Shown here: piece by piece, positions 9,451-19,057 of the stretch
How the letters are laid out: the number at the start of each line of letters is the position of its first letter
Position numbering within the stretch: position 1 is the stretch's first letter
Source of the DNA: Rhizobium rhizogenes
GTDB lineage: Bacteria > Pseudomonadota > Alphaproteobacteria > Rhizobiales > Rhizobiaceae
Direction of reading: 5' to 3'
DNA length: 64,000 bases
Assembly: GCF_002005205.3 (NCBI RefSeq)
Contig: NZ_CP019701.2
Location: 62,001 to 126,000, forward strand
The notes under the pieces: model-generated
Told to the model about the DNA's origin: nothing
The model's input: only the letters and a program-made list of their open reading frames with translations
Database searches by the model: none
Program-made: the position numbers and the translations under genes

Positions 9451-10271
9451 TGGCCGCGCTCCGCAAATATCTTCCGCATCTTGTGCTAGCGCTCGGTGCT
9501 TTCGTGATGCTCCTGCCATTCTACTGGATGGCGCTGACCTCGATCCGTTCGCCGGCAGAGATATTCAACGTCTCGCTCTGGCCGATCCCCGAAAAATTCG
9601 ACGCGGCCGAGAATTATGCCCGGGCAGCGGGACAGGTGCCGATGGGGCGCTTCATGCTGAACGGCGTCATTGTCTGCTTCGGTATCCTTGTCGTCCAGAT
9701 ATTGACATCGGTTCCGGCGGCCTATGCGCTGGCGAAGCTCCGGTTCCCGGGCCGCAAGCTGCTGCTGGGCCTCGTCATCGCGGCGCTCTGCGTGCCCATC
9801 CAGGCACTGGCGCTGCCGCTTTTCGTGGGGCTGGCGAAGACAGAGCTCCTGAACACCTATTTCGCGATGATGATGCCGTTCTTCCTCTCGGTTTTCGCCA
9901 TCTTCCTGTTCAACCAGTCCTTCCGCAGCTATCCGGATGAAATCATCGAGGCGGCACGCATGGATGGTTTCTCGGAAATGGAAATCTGCTGGGGCCTTGT
10001 CCTGCGCGGTTCGCTGCCCTCGCTTGCCGCATTTTCGGTCTTCTCGCTCGTCGCCCACTGGAACGATCTCTACTGGCCGATGATCGTCATCTCCGACACC
10101 AATCTCGCCCCGCCGCCGCTTGGCATGATGTTCTTCGCCGATGTCGAATCCGGTGCGAATTACGGTGCGCTGATGGCGGGCGCCACACTGATTACCGCGC
10201 CGATGGTGCTGTGCTTCCTCCTCGCACGGCGGCACTTCATCGCCGGTATTACCATGACCGGCGTCAAGTGA
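9450..10271 (+). CDS. ABC transporter permease (UgpE/MalG type)
   Basis: Second permease of the importer, 273 residues. The ATG at 9450 shares its A with the TGA of the upstream permease gene. Membrane segments begin at LVLALGAFVMLLPFYWM; the EAA loop is EAARMDGFSEMEICW around residue 170. The MalG-like C-terminus is complete. Confidence 0.92.
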   Translation: MAALRKYLPHLVLALGAFVMLLPFYWMALTSIRSPAEIFNVSLWPIPEKFDAAENYARAAGQVPMGRFMLNGVIVCFGILVVQILTSVPAAYALAKLRFPGRKLLLGLVIAALCVPIQALALPLFVGLAKTELLNTYFAMMMPFFLSVFAIFLFNQSFRSYPDEIIEAARMDGFSEMEICWGLVLRGSLPSLAAFSVFSLVAHWNDLYWPMIVISDTNLAPPPLGMMFFADVESGANYGALMAGATLITAPMVLCFLLARRHFIAGITMTGVK

Positions 10272-10313
10272 CGCCGTTCAGACTTCCTCCTCCCAACCTC
10301 TCTGGAGACTGAC

Positions 10314-11606
10314 ATGAAACTCAACCGACGCGCTGTGATGGGCGGTCTGGCTCTCGGCATGGCTTTTGCGGGCCTCGCTCAGCCGGTTCTGGCCAATGAA
10401 ATCACGCTGAATGTTCTCTACAACCTGCCGGGCTTCACCAAGTTCCATCAGCCGCTGGCCGATGAATTCATGAAGAAGAACCCGGATGTGAAGATCAACT
10501 TCCTCGCTCCGGCAGCCGGTTACAACGAAGGCCAGCAGCAGGTTCTGCGCTCTGCCGTCACTGGCAATCTGCCCGACGTTTATTTCTCGGGCTACAACCT
10601 GACGGCGGAACTGGTTCACACGCTTGCACCGCGCAACCAGATCACCGATCTCGGCCCGTTCATTGCGGCTGAAGGCGGTCAGGCTTTCCTCGACAAGAAC
10701 TACAGCCCGAAGATGGCCGCGCTCGGCCAGATCGACGGCAAGCAGTATGGCCTGCCGGTCAACGCTTCCTCGCCGATCATCTACATCAACTCCGACCTCG
10801 TCACCAAGGCTGGCGGCGACCCGGACAAGATGCCGACGACCTTCCCGGAACTCATTGCTCTCGCCAAGAAGATCAAGGCTCTCGATGCCAAGTTCGCCGG
10901 CATGAGCTACGACATCAATGGCTGGCCGGATGACTGGTTGTGGCAGGCGCTGGTCTTCGAACAGGGCGGCAAGCTCGTTGACGACAAGACCAAGACCGTT
11001 GCTTTCGACAATGAAATCGGCCTCAACGCCCTGAAGATGGCTCGCCAGTTCGTCACCGAAGGTGGCCAGAACCTGCTCGACTGGGATCAGTCCCGCCAGC
11101 AGTTCGGTGCAGGCCTGACTGGCTTCATCTTCTCGACCCCGGCCCACGTCCAGACGATTCAGGGTCTGGTTGGCGACCGCTTCAAGCTGAAGACAGCGAC
11201 CTTCCCGCTCGACAACAAGGAAAACGGCGGCGTGCCGACCGGCGGCAACTCTGCCGTGATCCTGACGCAGGACAAGGCCAAGCAGGATGCAGCCTGGAAA
11301 TACCTGAAGTGGATCACCGGTCCGGAAGCGCAGAACACCATCGTTCGCATCACCGGCTACCTGCCGACCAACAAGCTGGCCACCGGCCCGGACTTCCTGG
11401 CACCCTATTATGCCGAGAACCCGAATGTGAAGACCGCTTCGCTCCAGGCCGATCGTTCGCTGCCCTGGGCTGGTTATCCGGGTGGTGATTCCGTCCGCAT
11501 CTGGCGCACGCAGCGCGACATCATCGGCACCGTCATGCGCGGTGAGGTAACGCCGGAAGCCGGTCTCAAGCAGATCGTCGAGCAGACCAACGCCCTGCTG
11601 AAATAA
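10314..11606 (+). CDS. ABC transporter extracellular substrate-binding protein, family 1
   Basis: Periplasmic solute-binding protein of 430 residues, the capture component of the importer encoded just upstream. The signal peptide has a basic start (MKLNRRAVMGG), a hydrophobic core and a cleavage site after VLA near residue 25. The body fits the SBP_bac_1 fold used for sugars and glycerol-3-phosphate. A ribosome site (TGGAGAC) precedes the start. The substrate is not readable from the sequence; the metallophosphoesterase downstream suggests a phosphodiester. Confidence 0.9.
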   Translation: MKLNRRAVMGGLALGMAFAGLAQPVLANEITLNVLYNLPGFTKFHQPLADEFMKKNPDVKINFLAPAAGYNEGQQQVLRSAVTGNLPDVYFSGYNLTAELVHTLAPRNQITDLGPFIAAEGGQAFLDKNYSPKMAALGQIDGKQYGLPVNASSPIIYINSDLVTKAGGDPDKMPTTFPELIALAKKIKALDAKFAGMSYDINGWPDDWLWQALVFEQGGKLVDDKTKTVAFDNEIGLNALKMARQFVTEGGQNLLDWDQSRQQFGAGLTGFIFSTPAHVQTIQGLVGDRFKLKTATFPLDNKENGGVPTGGNSAVILTQDKAKQDAAWKYLKWITGPEAQNTIVRITGYLPTNKLATGPDFLAPYYAENPNVKTASLQADRSLPWAGYPGGDSVRIWRTQRDIIGTVMRGEVTPEAGLKQIVEQTNALLK

Positions 11607-11622
11607 GCAGAACTAACGAAAA

Positions 11623-11656
11623 GGCTGCGGGGAAATTCGTTCCCGCAGCCATTTTG
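11623..11656 (+). terminator. Hairpin between binding protein and phosphoesterase genes
   Basis: GGCTGCGGGGAA pairs with TTCCCGCAGCC around a short loop, followed by ATTTT. It probably gives partial termination or mRNA protection, so that the binding protein is made in excess over the downstream enzyme. Confidence 0.7.
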
Positions 11657-11672
11657 CCCAGAAAGACCTGTT

Positions 11673-12473
11673 ATGAAGATCATCCAGATCACCGACACCC
11701 ATCTTCTGCCGCCGGGCATCGCGATAAACGGCGTCGACCCGGAAAAGCAGCTGCGCGCGGCAATCGCCGATATTATCGAAAAACACGCCGACGCCGATCT
11801 TCTTGTCATGACGGGCGATCTTTGCAACTACGGTGAGCCGGAGGCCTATGAGCTGTTGCGCGACATCCTCGCGCCGGTCTCCGTTCCCGTGCGGCTGATG
11901 CTTGGCAATCACGATCGCCGGCCTGAATTCGTGGCGGCCTTCCCCGAACAGCCGCGCGACGAAAACGGCTACATCCAGTCCTTCATCGATACGGATTTCG
12001 GCCGGCTGCTGTTTCTCGACAGCCACGAAGCCGACGTCATCGGTGGCATCTATGGTGCGGATCGCCTGGCGTGGCTGGAGGGTGCGCTGGAAAGCGCGGG
12101 CGAGTTGCCGGTAACGGTTTTCATCCACCACCCGCCGATGGATTGCGGCATCCGCCATTTCGAGCATATCGGCATGCATGATGACGGTGCGCTCATGCGT
12201 TGCCTCACGGCCCATGCGGCCGGTGTGCGTCATATCATTTTTGGCCATATCCATGTGCCGATGGCGGGCACCACCGCCGAAGGCATAGCCTATAGCTCGG
12301 GTCAGGCCTGCGCCCACCGTTTCATCACCGATATCGATGTCCTGGATCCGCTGTGGACGGGCGGCAATCCCTGTTACCGCGTCATCACAACAGGCGCATT
12401 TGGCCTGCGCGCCTATGATGCGGAAGTGGGGCAGGTCGTGCTCGGTCAGGCACCTGTCTGCGAAGGCCCCTGA
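11673..12473 (+). CDS. Metallophosphoesterase (GpdQ/CpdA type phosphodiesterase)
   Basis: Cytoplasmic binuclear-metal phosphohydrolase of 266 residues. The five metal-binding blocks are in order: DTH near residue 8, GDLCNYG near 50, GNHDR near 80, HHPP near 150, and GHIHVP near 190. This arrangement matches the class III cyclic nucleotide/glycerophosphodiester phosphodiesterases. It follows the importer after 66 bases and a hairpin. The inference is that the importer brings in a phosphodiester that this enzyme cleaves; the exact substrate is open. Confidence 0.87.
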   Translation: MKIIQITDTHLLPPGIAINGVDPEKQLRAAIADIIEKHADADLLVMTGDLCNYGEPEAYELLRDILAPVSVPVRLMLGNHDRRPEFVAAFPEQPRDENGYIQSFIDTDFGRLLFLDSHEADVIGGIYGADRLAWLEGALESAGELPVTVFIHHPPMDCGIRHFEHIGMHDDGALMRCLTAHAAGVRHIIFGHIHVPMAGTTAEGIAYSSGQACAHRFITDIDVLDPLWTGGNPCYRVITTGAFGLRAYDAEVGQVVLGQAPVCEGP

Positions 12474-12491
12474 TCACGGGCACTCCGGCTT

Positions 12492-12515
12492 GCGATGAGG
12501 CCGTCGCCTCATCGC
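12492..12515 (+). terminator. Hairpin after the metallophosphoesterase gene
   Basis: GCGATGAGGC and GCCTCATCGC form a perfect 10-bp stem with a CGTC loop, 18 bases after the stop codon. There is no T run, so it may be a Rho-assisted end or an mRNA stabiliser. Confidence 0.5.
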
Positions 12516-12675
12516 CAGTTGCCGTTGAGGAGTTTCCGGCGGCAGGCACGTGCCGATCATAAGCCGGCGTGGCGTTAAGATCGCACGGCCTGTCGCGCCG
12601 ATGCGCCACTTGTGGTTTGTTGAACGGGATTTGATGCGCGAAGGCCATGGTTCCGTTCACACCCTTGATCTATGT

Positions 12676-12695
12676 CAGTTTCATCGATGAAACTG
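12676..12695. promoter_or_regulatory. Perfect 20-base palindrome upstream of the CoA-transferase gene
   Basis: CAGTTTCATCGATGAAACTG is fully self-complementary and lies 71 bases before the CoA-transferase start. Without a loop it is more likely a protein-binding operator for a symmetric dimer than a terminator. Confidence 0.6.
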
Positions 12696-12766
12696 CACGC
12701 CATAGTCGCCGAAGAGGTGGCCAGCCGAATGCCGTGCCATCGTGATGACAGATCATGGAGAAGTGC

Positions 12767-14260
12767 ATGCTTGAAAAGCGTATTCGCAACGCGTCCCTCT
12801 TGAACAGGATTGTCAGCGCCGAAGAAGCCGCCAGTCTCATTCAGGACGGTATGACCGTCGGCATGAGCGGTTTTACGCGCGCTGGTGAAGCCAAGGCCGT
12901 GCCGCTGGCGCTGGCCGAGCGCGCCAAGTCGCATCCCATGAAGATTACCCTGATGACCGGCGCATCGCTTGGCAACGATCTCGACAAGACCATGGTCGAG
13001 GCAGGCATGCTGGCGCGCCGCATGCCGTTCCAGTCCGATCCGGCTTTGCGCAGGGCGATCAACGACGGCAAGGTGATGTTCATCGATCAGCATCTTTCCG
13101 AAACGGTCGAGCAATTGCGTGGCGGTCAGATTCACGGGGTCGATATCGCCATTGTCGAGGCCGTGGCAATCACGGCGGAAGGCGGTATCGTCCCCACCAC
13201 CTCGGTCGGTAATTCCGCAAGCTTCGCCATTCTGGCCGACAAGGTCATCGTTGAGATCAACCTGTCGCAACCCGAAGTGCTGGAGGGGCTGCACGACATC
13301 TTCATTCCCGCCAAACGCCCGACCCGCATGCCCATCCCCGTGGTGGCGACGGACAGCCGTGTCGGCCTGCCATTCATTCCGGTTCCGCCGGAAAAGATCG
13401 CTGCAATCGTGCTGAGCGACAAGAGCGACAGTTTTTCGACGGTGCTGCCGCCGGATGACGAAACCAAGGCGATTGCCGGCCACCTCACCGAGTTCCTGCT
13501 GAACGAGGTTCGTCATGGCCGCATGACCCACGAACTCCAGCCACTCCAGGCCGGCATCGGCACCATCGCCAATGCGGTGATGCATGGTTTCATCGATACG
13601 CCGTTTCACGATCTCAAAATGTATTCGGAAGTCCTGCAGGATTCGACCTTCGAGCTTTTCGATGCCGGCAAGCTCACCTTCGCCTCCGGTTCGTCGATCA
13701 CGCTCTCCTCCGCCATGAATGAACAGGTCATGCCGCGGCTGGCCGAGTACAAGAGCCGGCTGATCCTTCGCCCGCAGGAAGTCAGCAATCATCCGGAAGT
13801 CATCCGCCGCCTCGGTATCATCGGCATCAACACCGCGCTGGAATTCGATATTTACGGAAACGTGAACTCCACGCATGTCGGCGGAACGCATATGATGAAC
13901 GGCATTGGCGGCTCGGGGGATTTCGCCCGCAACGCCTATATGTCGATCTTCGTCACCAAGTCGATTGCCAAGGGTGGGGCCATCTCCAGCGTCGTTCCGA
14001 TGGTCAGCCATGTCGATCACACCGAGCATGATGTCGATATTCTCGTCACCGAAACCGGGCTGGCCGATCTGCGCGGTCTCGCTCCGCGCGAGCGAGCGGC
14101 CGTTATCATCGCAAACTGCGTGCATCCCAGCTATCGCGATGCGCTGACGGATTATTTTAAGCGGGCGGCGGCACGGGGCGGGCACACGCCACATCTCATC
14201 GAAGAGGCGCTGTCCTGGCATAATGCGCTTCGGGAAAGAGGAACGATGCTGCCGCAGTAA
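12767..14260 (+). CDS. Acetyl-CoA hydrolase/transferase family (succinate-type CoA transferase)
   Basis: A 497-residue class I CoA-transferase, length and layout matching the YgfH/Cat1/Ach1 family that moves CoA between succinate, acetate or propionate. The N-terminal half has GMTVGMSGFTRAGEAKAVP; the C-terminal half has the block FDIYGNVNSTHVGG followed by GIGGSGDFARNAY. The ATG at 12767 has GGAGAA at 12757-12762; an ATG 12 bases earlier lacks a site. Likely role is acetate or short-acid metabolism; the precise acyl pair is not readable. Confidence 0.9.
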   Translation: MLEKRIRNASLLNRIVSAEEAASLIQDGMTVGMSGFTRAGEAKAVPLALAERAKSHPMKITLMTGASLGNDLDKTMVEAGMLARRMPFQSDPALRRAINDGKVMFIDQHLSETVEQLRGGQIHGVDIAIVEAVAITAEGGIVPTTSVGNSASFAILADKVIVEINLSQPEVLEGLHDIFIPAKRPTRMPIPVVATDSRVGLPFIPVPPEKIAAIVLSDKSDSFSTVLPPDDETKAIAGHLTEFLLNEVRHGRMTHELQPLQAGIGTIANAVMHGFIDTPFHDLKMYSEVLQDSTFELFDAGKLTFASGSSITLSSAMNEQVMPRLAEYKSRLILRPQEVSNHPEVIRRLGIIGINTALEFDIYGNVNSTHVGGTHMMNGIGGSGDFARNAYMSIFVTKSIAKGGAISSVVPMVSHVDHTEHDVDILVTETGLADLRGLAPRERAAVIIANCVHPSYRDALTDYFKRAAARGGHTPHLIEEALSWHNALRERGTMLPQ

Positions 14261-14451
14261 CAGGTCCCGCGCTCTTGCCGGCTGCCGAGTTTCCGGCCTG
14301 TCGGCCGGCAATTGGGTCTGTTTGGACACACCGGGGCGGAAAGTGTCCGCTGCTCCGCTTTGGTTGCTGGCGCGGCAGTTCCGCCTCCGGTAGAAAATTC
14401 TCTCCCCCTGGCTGCTATCCGGCTGCCTCTGGGTTGTAGGAGAGTGATGTG

Positions 14452-15774
14452 ATGCCCATTCGCTTCGTGGCCGTAATTGCGATTGTCGCCCTGCTCGCAG
14501 GCTGCGGTGGGCGTCCTATCGGGGTCATGACGCCGACGGGGCAGACCGTGGCGGGCACGACGCCGGTCAATCTTCTGGTTGCCACCACGCGTGCGCCATC
14601 GGAAAACACCGCCGTGCTATTCGGCGGTGAGCGTGGAACGGGCCTGAAGGTCGATGCTGTCACCATTTCCATTCCACCCAATGCCAACCGCAAGGTCGGG
14701 CAGGTGCAATGGCCGAAAAAACTGCCGCCGAACCCGCTGAAGGATTTCACTACGGTGGCGGTGGAGCCTATTCGTTCTGAAGCCGAAACCAGAAGCTGGA
14801 TCGGTAAACATATCGCGAAGGACCGCCGCGTGCTGGTCTTCGTGCATGGCTTCAACAATCGCTACGAAGAATCCGTTTATCGCTTCGCCCAGATCGTCCA
14901 TGATTCAGGCACGGATGTTGTGCCCGTCGTCTTCACCTGGCCGTCGCGGGCAAGCATTTTCGACTATAATTACGACAAGGAAAGCACCAACTATTCCCGC
15001 GATGCGCTTGAAGAGATGCTGACGCGTCTGGCCAAGGACAAATCCATCGGCGAGGTCACGGTCATGGCGCATTCCATGGGTACCTGGCTTGCGGTGGAAG
15101 CGCTGCGCCAGATGGCGATCCGCAACGGCCGGGTCGATCCGAAGATCAGCAATGTCATTCTTGCCGCGCCGGATCTCGATGTGGACGTGTTCAGCCGGCA
15201 ATTTGCAAGTCTTGGCAAGACGCCGCCGAAATTCACCCTTTTCGTCTCGCAGGATGACCGCGCACTTAGCCTGTCGCGCCGCATCTCCGGCAATGTCGAC
15301 CGCCTTGGCCAGATCGATCCATCCGTCGAGCCTTATAGCAGCCAGCTGGAAAAGGCCGGCATCACCGTTCTCGATCTCACCAAGCTGCAATCCGGTGATC
15401 GTCTGAACCACGGTAAATTTGCCGAAAGCCCCGAGGTCGTCCGCCTGATCGGCGACCGCCTCATCGCCGGCCAGACGGTGACGGATTCCGACGTCGGTCT
15501 GGGTGAGGCGCTTGGCGCGGTCAGCATCGGCGCTGCGCAAACCGTCGGAACGGCGGCCAGCGTGGTGGTCAGCGCACCGATTGCAGTCTTTGATCCGCGC
15601 ACGCGGGAAAATTACGGCCGGCAGGTGGAACGCCTTGGTCGCTCCATGGAGAATACGGTCGGATCGGTGGGCGATACCGCCGGCTCTGTGGTGGATGATC
15701 AGGCGGTTCAGGGTTCGAGAGTGAATTGCGATGCCGCCGCCAATCGAAACCGGGCGGAATGCCGTAACCGCTAA
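14452..15774 (+). CDS. Lipoprotein alpha/beta hydrolase (DUF900)
   Basis: A 440-residue predicted lipoprotein. The signal peptide ends in a lipobox LLAGC with Cys at residue 18. The alpha/beta-hydrolase core includes VLVFVHGFNNRYEE, the nucleophile elbow MAHSMGTW near residue 207 and a His-containing block (RLNHGKFAES) near 322. The last 80 residues are low-complexity and rich in Gly, Val and Ser. A TAGGAGAG ribosome site supports this start. Substrate unknown; DUF900 proteins are found mainly in Proteobacteria. Confidence 0.82.
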   Translation: MPIRFVAVIAIVALLAGCGGRPIGVMTPTGQTVAGTTPVNLLVATTRAPSENTAVLFGGERGTGLKVDAVTISIPPNANRKVGQVQWPKKLPPNPLKDFTTVAVEPIRSEAETRSWIGKHIAKDRRVLVFVHGFNNRYEESVYRFAQIVHDSGTDVVPVVFTWPSRASIFDYNYDKESTNYSRDALEEMLTRLAKDKSIGEVTVMAHSMGTWLAVEALRQMAIRNGRVDPKISNVILAAPDLDVDVFSRQFASLGKTPPKFTLFVSQDDRALSLSRRISGNVDRLGQIDPSVEPYSSQLEKAGITVLDLTKLQSGDRLNHGKFAESPEVVRLIGDRLIAGQTVTDSDVGLGEALGAVSIGAAQTVGTAASVVVSAPIAVFDPRTRENYGRQVERLGRSMENTVGSVGDTAGSVVDDQAVQGSRVNCDAAANRNRAECRNR

Positions 15775-15901
15775 ACTACAATGCGTGTGGGGGTGGCGAA
15801 AACGCCAAGCGGTTTTGTCATTACGCCCCGCAGATTTGTATACAGCTTGTATTTTTATCTGTATGGTTGGGCCAACAACCCAACTTCCGGAGTAAGACCC
15901 C

Positions 15902-16939
15902 ATGCGTTGGAAACGCACCCTCCAGCTTCTCGATGTGCATTGCGAAGGCGAAATCGGCCGTGTCGTCACCGGCGGCGCGCCGAAAATCCCAGGCAACACG
16001 GTTGCTGAACAGCTTCACTGGATGAATACGGACCCGCAGGGGGAGGCGCTGCGCCGCTTCCTGACGCTTGAACCGCGTGGTACGCCGATGGGGTCGGTCA
16101 ATCTTCTCCTGCCGCCGAAGCATCCCGATGCACACGTCGCTTTCGTCATTCTCCAGCCGGATCAGGCGCATGCCAGCTCCGGCTCCAATTCCATCTGTGC
16201 CACCACGGCACTGCTGGAAAGCGGCATGGTGGAGATGCAGGAACCGGAAACCGTCATTATTCTGGAAACGGCCGCCGGCCTCGTCAAAGCGACGGCCACC
16301 TGCCGTGACGGGCGCTGCGAAAAGGTCAAGCTGACCATGGTGCCGTCCTTCGTGCATGAGCTGGATGTCAGCATCGACACGCCCGAATGGGGCAAAGTGA
16401 CGATGGACATTTCCTACGGCGGCATTTTTTACGCGCTCGTTGATGTTCGCCAGATCGGTCTCACCATCGAGAAGGCCAATGCCGCGAAACTCGTTGCCGC
16501 CGGCATGACCCTGAAGGACCTCGTAAACCGTGAAATGACGGTCGTTCATCCGGAAATCCCCGCCATATCAGGCGTTGCCTATGTCATGTTCCGCGATGTG
16601 GATGCCGATGGTTCCATCCGCACCTGCACCACCATGTGGCCGGGCCGGGCGGATCGCTCCCCCTGTGGCACCGGCAATTCCGCCAATCTCGCCACGCTTT
16701 ATGCGCGCGGCAAGGTGAAGGTGGGCGATGAATATAAATCCCGCTCGATCATCGGTTCGGAATTTGACGTCGGCCTTTCCGCCGTCACCGAGGTGGCGGG
16801 TCGTCCGGCCGTCATTCCCACCATTGCCGGGCGCGGCTTCACCTTCGGTCTGCACCAGGTGGGTCTCGATCCTTTCGACCCGTTGGCGGATGGTTTCGCC
16901 ATGACCGATGTCTGGGGTCCGGAAGCGGGCAACATCTGA
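15902..16939 (+). CDS. Proline racemase family protein, Ser/Cys type (hydroxyproline epimerase-like)
   Basis: A 345-residue enzyme of the proline racemase/4-hydroxyproline epimerase/trans-3-hydroxyproline dehydratase superfamily. Canonical racemases use two Cys bases. Here the first motif, normally M-C-G-H-x-x-I-C, reads SSGSNSIC near residues 92-99, so the first Cys is Ser and the His is also Ser. The second motif keeps Cys (SPCGTGNSA near residue 256). Ser/Cys variants are known in the superfamily and some act on hydroxyprolines. Start ATG has CGGAG in front. No other proline genes are adjacent. The exact reaction is uncertain. Confidence 0.85.
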   Translation: MRWKRTLQLLDVHCEGEIGRVVTGGAPKIPGNTVAEQLHWMNTDPQGEALRRFLTLEPRGTPMGSVNLLLPPKHPDAHVAFVILQPDQAHASSGSNSICATTALLESGMVEMQEPETVIILETAAGLVKATATCRDGRCEKVKLTMVPSFVHELDVSIDTPEWGKVTMDISYGGIFYALVDVRQIGLTIEKANAAKLVAAGMTLKDLVNREMTVVHPEIPAISGVAYVMFRDVDADGSIRTCTTMWPGRADRSPCGTGNSANLATLYARGKVKVGDEYKSRSIIGSEFDVGLSAVTEVAGRPAVIPTIAGRGFTFGLHQVGLDPFDPLADGFAMTDVWGPEAGNI

Positions 16940-16964
16940 GACACGCTTCAAAAAAATGACATTT

Positions 16965-16996
16965 ACAGCCGCCCGATGACCTCTGGCGGCTGTTTT
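16965..16996 (+). terminator. Intrinsic terminator after the proline-racemase-family gene
   Basis: ACAGCCGCC pairs with GGCGGCTGT around an 11-base loop and is followed by TTTT. Confidence 0.75.
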
Positions 16997-17051
16997 CCCG
17001 CGACAAAAGATGCTAAGCGGGCGCAATTCCATCATGCTCCGAGGTATCCCG

Positions 17052-18089
17052 ATGAAGTCGCTCACCCTGCGCCGCCCTGATGACTGGCACCTGCATCTTC
17101 GTGATGGCGCCATGCTGGAAGGGGTGATCGGGGATACGAGCCGCCATTTCGCCCGCGCCATCATCATGCCGAATCTGGTGCCGCCGGTCGTTACCACGGC
17201 CGATGCCCGCGCCTATCGCGAACGCATCGTCAAGGCGATCCCGGCGGGTGACCGCTTCGAGCCGCTGATGACCCTGTACCTCACTGAGGATACTGTTGCC
17301 GACGACGTGGAAGAGGGCAAAAAAAGTGGCCTCATCACCGCCGTAAAGCTCTATCCGGCGGGTGCGACCACCAATTCCCACGGCGGCGTGCGCGACTTCA
17401 ATAAGGCGATGCCGGTTCTGGAGCGCATGGCGAAGATTGGCCTGCCGCTTTGCGTGCATGGCGAGGTGACGGCGCCGGAAGTCGATATTTTCGATCGCGA
17501 GAAGGTTTTCATCGATACGGTTCTGGAACCGCTGCGCCAGCGCCTGCCGGAACTGAAGGTGACGATGGAGCACATTACCACCCGTGACGGCGTGGACTAC
17601 ATCAAGTCATCCAAGGCCAATCTGGCCGGTTCCATCACCACCCACCATCTCATCATCAACCGCAATGCCATTCTGGTCGGCGGTATCAAGCCGCATTATT
17701 ATTGCCTGCCCGTCGCCAAGCGCGAAGAGCACCGGCTGGCCCTGCGGGCTGCCGCGACTTCGGGTGATGCGCGCTTCTTCCTCGGTACGGATTCCGCCCC
17801 GCATGTCGATCCCACCAAGGAATGCGCCTGCGGCTGTGCCGGTATCTATACCTCCATCAATACCATGAGCTGCCTTGCCCATGTCTTCGAGGACGAAAAT
17901 GCCCTCGATAAACTGGAAGCCTTCGCCTCGCTGAATGGTCCCGCCTGGTATGGTCTCGCACCGAATGAAGAGACGATCACGCTGGTCAAGCGTGATGAAG
18001 CGGTTTCCTTCCCCGAAAAGATCGAGACGGGCGCTGGGCCGGTGACGGTGTTTGACCCGATGTTCCCGCTCCACTGGGATGTAAGCTGA
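17052..18089 (+). CDS. pyrC: Dihydroorotase, class II
   Basis: Interconverts carbamoyl-aspartate and dihydroorotate, the third step of pyrimidine synthesis. The 345-residue length is that of the short class II enzymes. Metal-binding HLHLRDG is near residue 12, the carboxylated Lys is in [13 protein letters not shown] near 99, and FLGTDSAPH holds the metal-binding Asp near residue 244. The start at 17052 fits the family N-terminus ([12 protein letters not shown]) and has GAGG in front. pyrE follows, so two pyrimidine genes lie together, although a terminator stands between them. Confidence 0.97.
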   Translation: MKSLTLRRPDDWHLHLRDGAMLEGVIGDTSRHFARAIIMPNLVPPVVTTADARAYRERIVKAIPAGDRFEPLMTLYLTEDTVADDVEEGKKSGLITAVKLYPAGATTNSHGGVRDFNKAMPVLERMAKIGLPLCVHGEVTAPEVDIFDREKVFIDTVLEPLRQRLPELKVTMEHITTRDGVDYIKSSKANLAGSITTHHLIINRNAILVGGIKPHYYCLPVAKREEHRLALRAAATSGDARFFLGTDSAPHVDPTKECACGCAGIYTSINTMSCLAHVFEDENALDKLEAFASLNGPAWYGLAPNEETITLVKRDEAVSFPEKIETGAGPVTVFDPMFPLHWDVS

Positions 18090-18100
18090 TTTTTTAATGA

Positions 18101-18124
18101 CCGCCGGCACTGCCGGCGGTTTTG
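18101..18124 (+). terminator. Intrinsic terminator after pyrC
   Basis: CCGCCGGCA and TGCCGGCGG form a perfect 9-bp stem with a single-base gap, so effectively a tight hairpin, followed by TTTTG. It separates pyrC from pyrE transcription. Confidence 0.75.
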
Positions 18125-18260
18125 TTATGGTCTTCAGGTATCCGCCCTCAAATCCGGTGCCGCCTGAGGATGCCTGCAACACTGAACCAAGACGTTGTGC
18201 TTTCCGCAAACCGATCCGGGTTTTCGGAGCGATAAACCAAGGCCGAAAAGGAGAACGCCT

Positions 18261-18959
18261 ATGAACCATTTCACATTCACTGACCGCACCGTCGTTGCGG
18301 AACTGGTTGCGAAGATGTTGTGGGAAATCAAGGCGGTCCATTTCAATTCCGAAAGCCCTTATACTTTCGCTTCGGGCATGAAGAGCCCTGTCTATATCGA
18401 CATGCGCAAGCTCATCTCCTTCCCGCGCATTCGCTCGGCGGCCATGGATTTCGCGGCGGCGGCTGTCATGCGCGAGGCCGGCTTCGAGAAGTTCGACTGT
18501 GTCGCCGGCGGTGAAACGGCGGGCATTCCCTTTGCCGCTTTCCTTGCCGAGCGCCTTGGCCTGCCGATGATCTATTGCCGCAAGAAGCCGAAAGGCCATG
18601 GACGTAATGCCCAGATCGAAGGCCATATGCCGGAAGGTGCCCGCGTTCTCGTCATCGAGGATTTGACGACGGCCGGCGGTTCGATGTTCACCTTCATCGA
18701 CGCCATCCGTGCGGCGGGCGGCATTGTCGATCATGGCATCGCGCTCTTCTATTACGGCATCTTCGAAGAGGCCGAAGCACGCTTCGCCAATGGCAATGTC
18801 AAGCTGCATTATCTGACGACCTGGCGCGATGTTCTGGCGGTCGCACGGGCTGAAAAACTGTTCGATGAAAAGACGTTGTCGGGGGTTGAGGCCTTCCTCG
18901 ATAATCCGCTGCCCTGGTCTGCCAAGCACGGCGGCGTCAGCGAATTGCCGCAATCTTAA
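18261..18959 (+). CDS. pyrE: Orotate phosphoribosyltransferase
   Basis: Makes orotidine monophosphate from orotate and PRPP. The protein has 232 residues. The PRPP-binding loop is [13 protein letters not shown] near residues 130-142 and the flexible catalytic region includes [16 protein letters not shown]. The chosen ATG has AAAAGGAGAA at a good distance; a frame 22 codons longer has none. Confidence 0.96.
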   Translation: MNHFTFTDRTVVAELVAKMLWEIKAVHFNSESPYTFASGMKSPVYIDMRKLISFPRIRSAAMDFAAAAVMREAGFEKFDCVAGGETAGIPFAAFLAERLGLPMIYCRKKPKGHGRNAQIEGHMPEGARVLVIEDLTTAGGSMFTFIDAIRAAGGIVDHGIALFYYGIFEEAEARFANGNVKLHYLTTWRDVLAVARAEKLFDEKTLSGVEAFLDNPLPWSAKHGGVSELPQS

Positions 18960-19057
18960 TTTCGGATGCGGCCAGTCGGCTTGTGGCTGGCCTTCCGATC
19001 GATCTTCGTCTAAATCGATTTAAGTTCATTTGATTTGCTGTTTTGAGGAGGACCGTA

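Noticed and set aside
12575..14329. 584-codon frame opposite the CoA-transferase
   Set aside because: Longer than the real gene but with no recognisable motif. The plus-strand frame has clear family blocks and a ribosome site.
15836..15860. TGTATACA palindrome before the proline-racemase-family gene as a GntR site
   Set aside because: It does not fit TNGTNNNACNA and the 8-base palindrome is short enough to be chance.
17607..18953. 448-codon frame opposite pyrC and pyrE
   Set aside because: It runs across two certain genes and a terminator on the other strand and has no domain.
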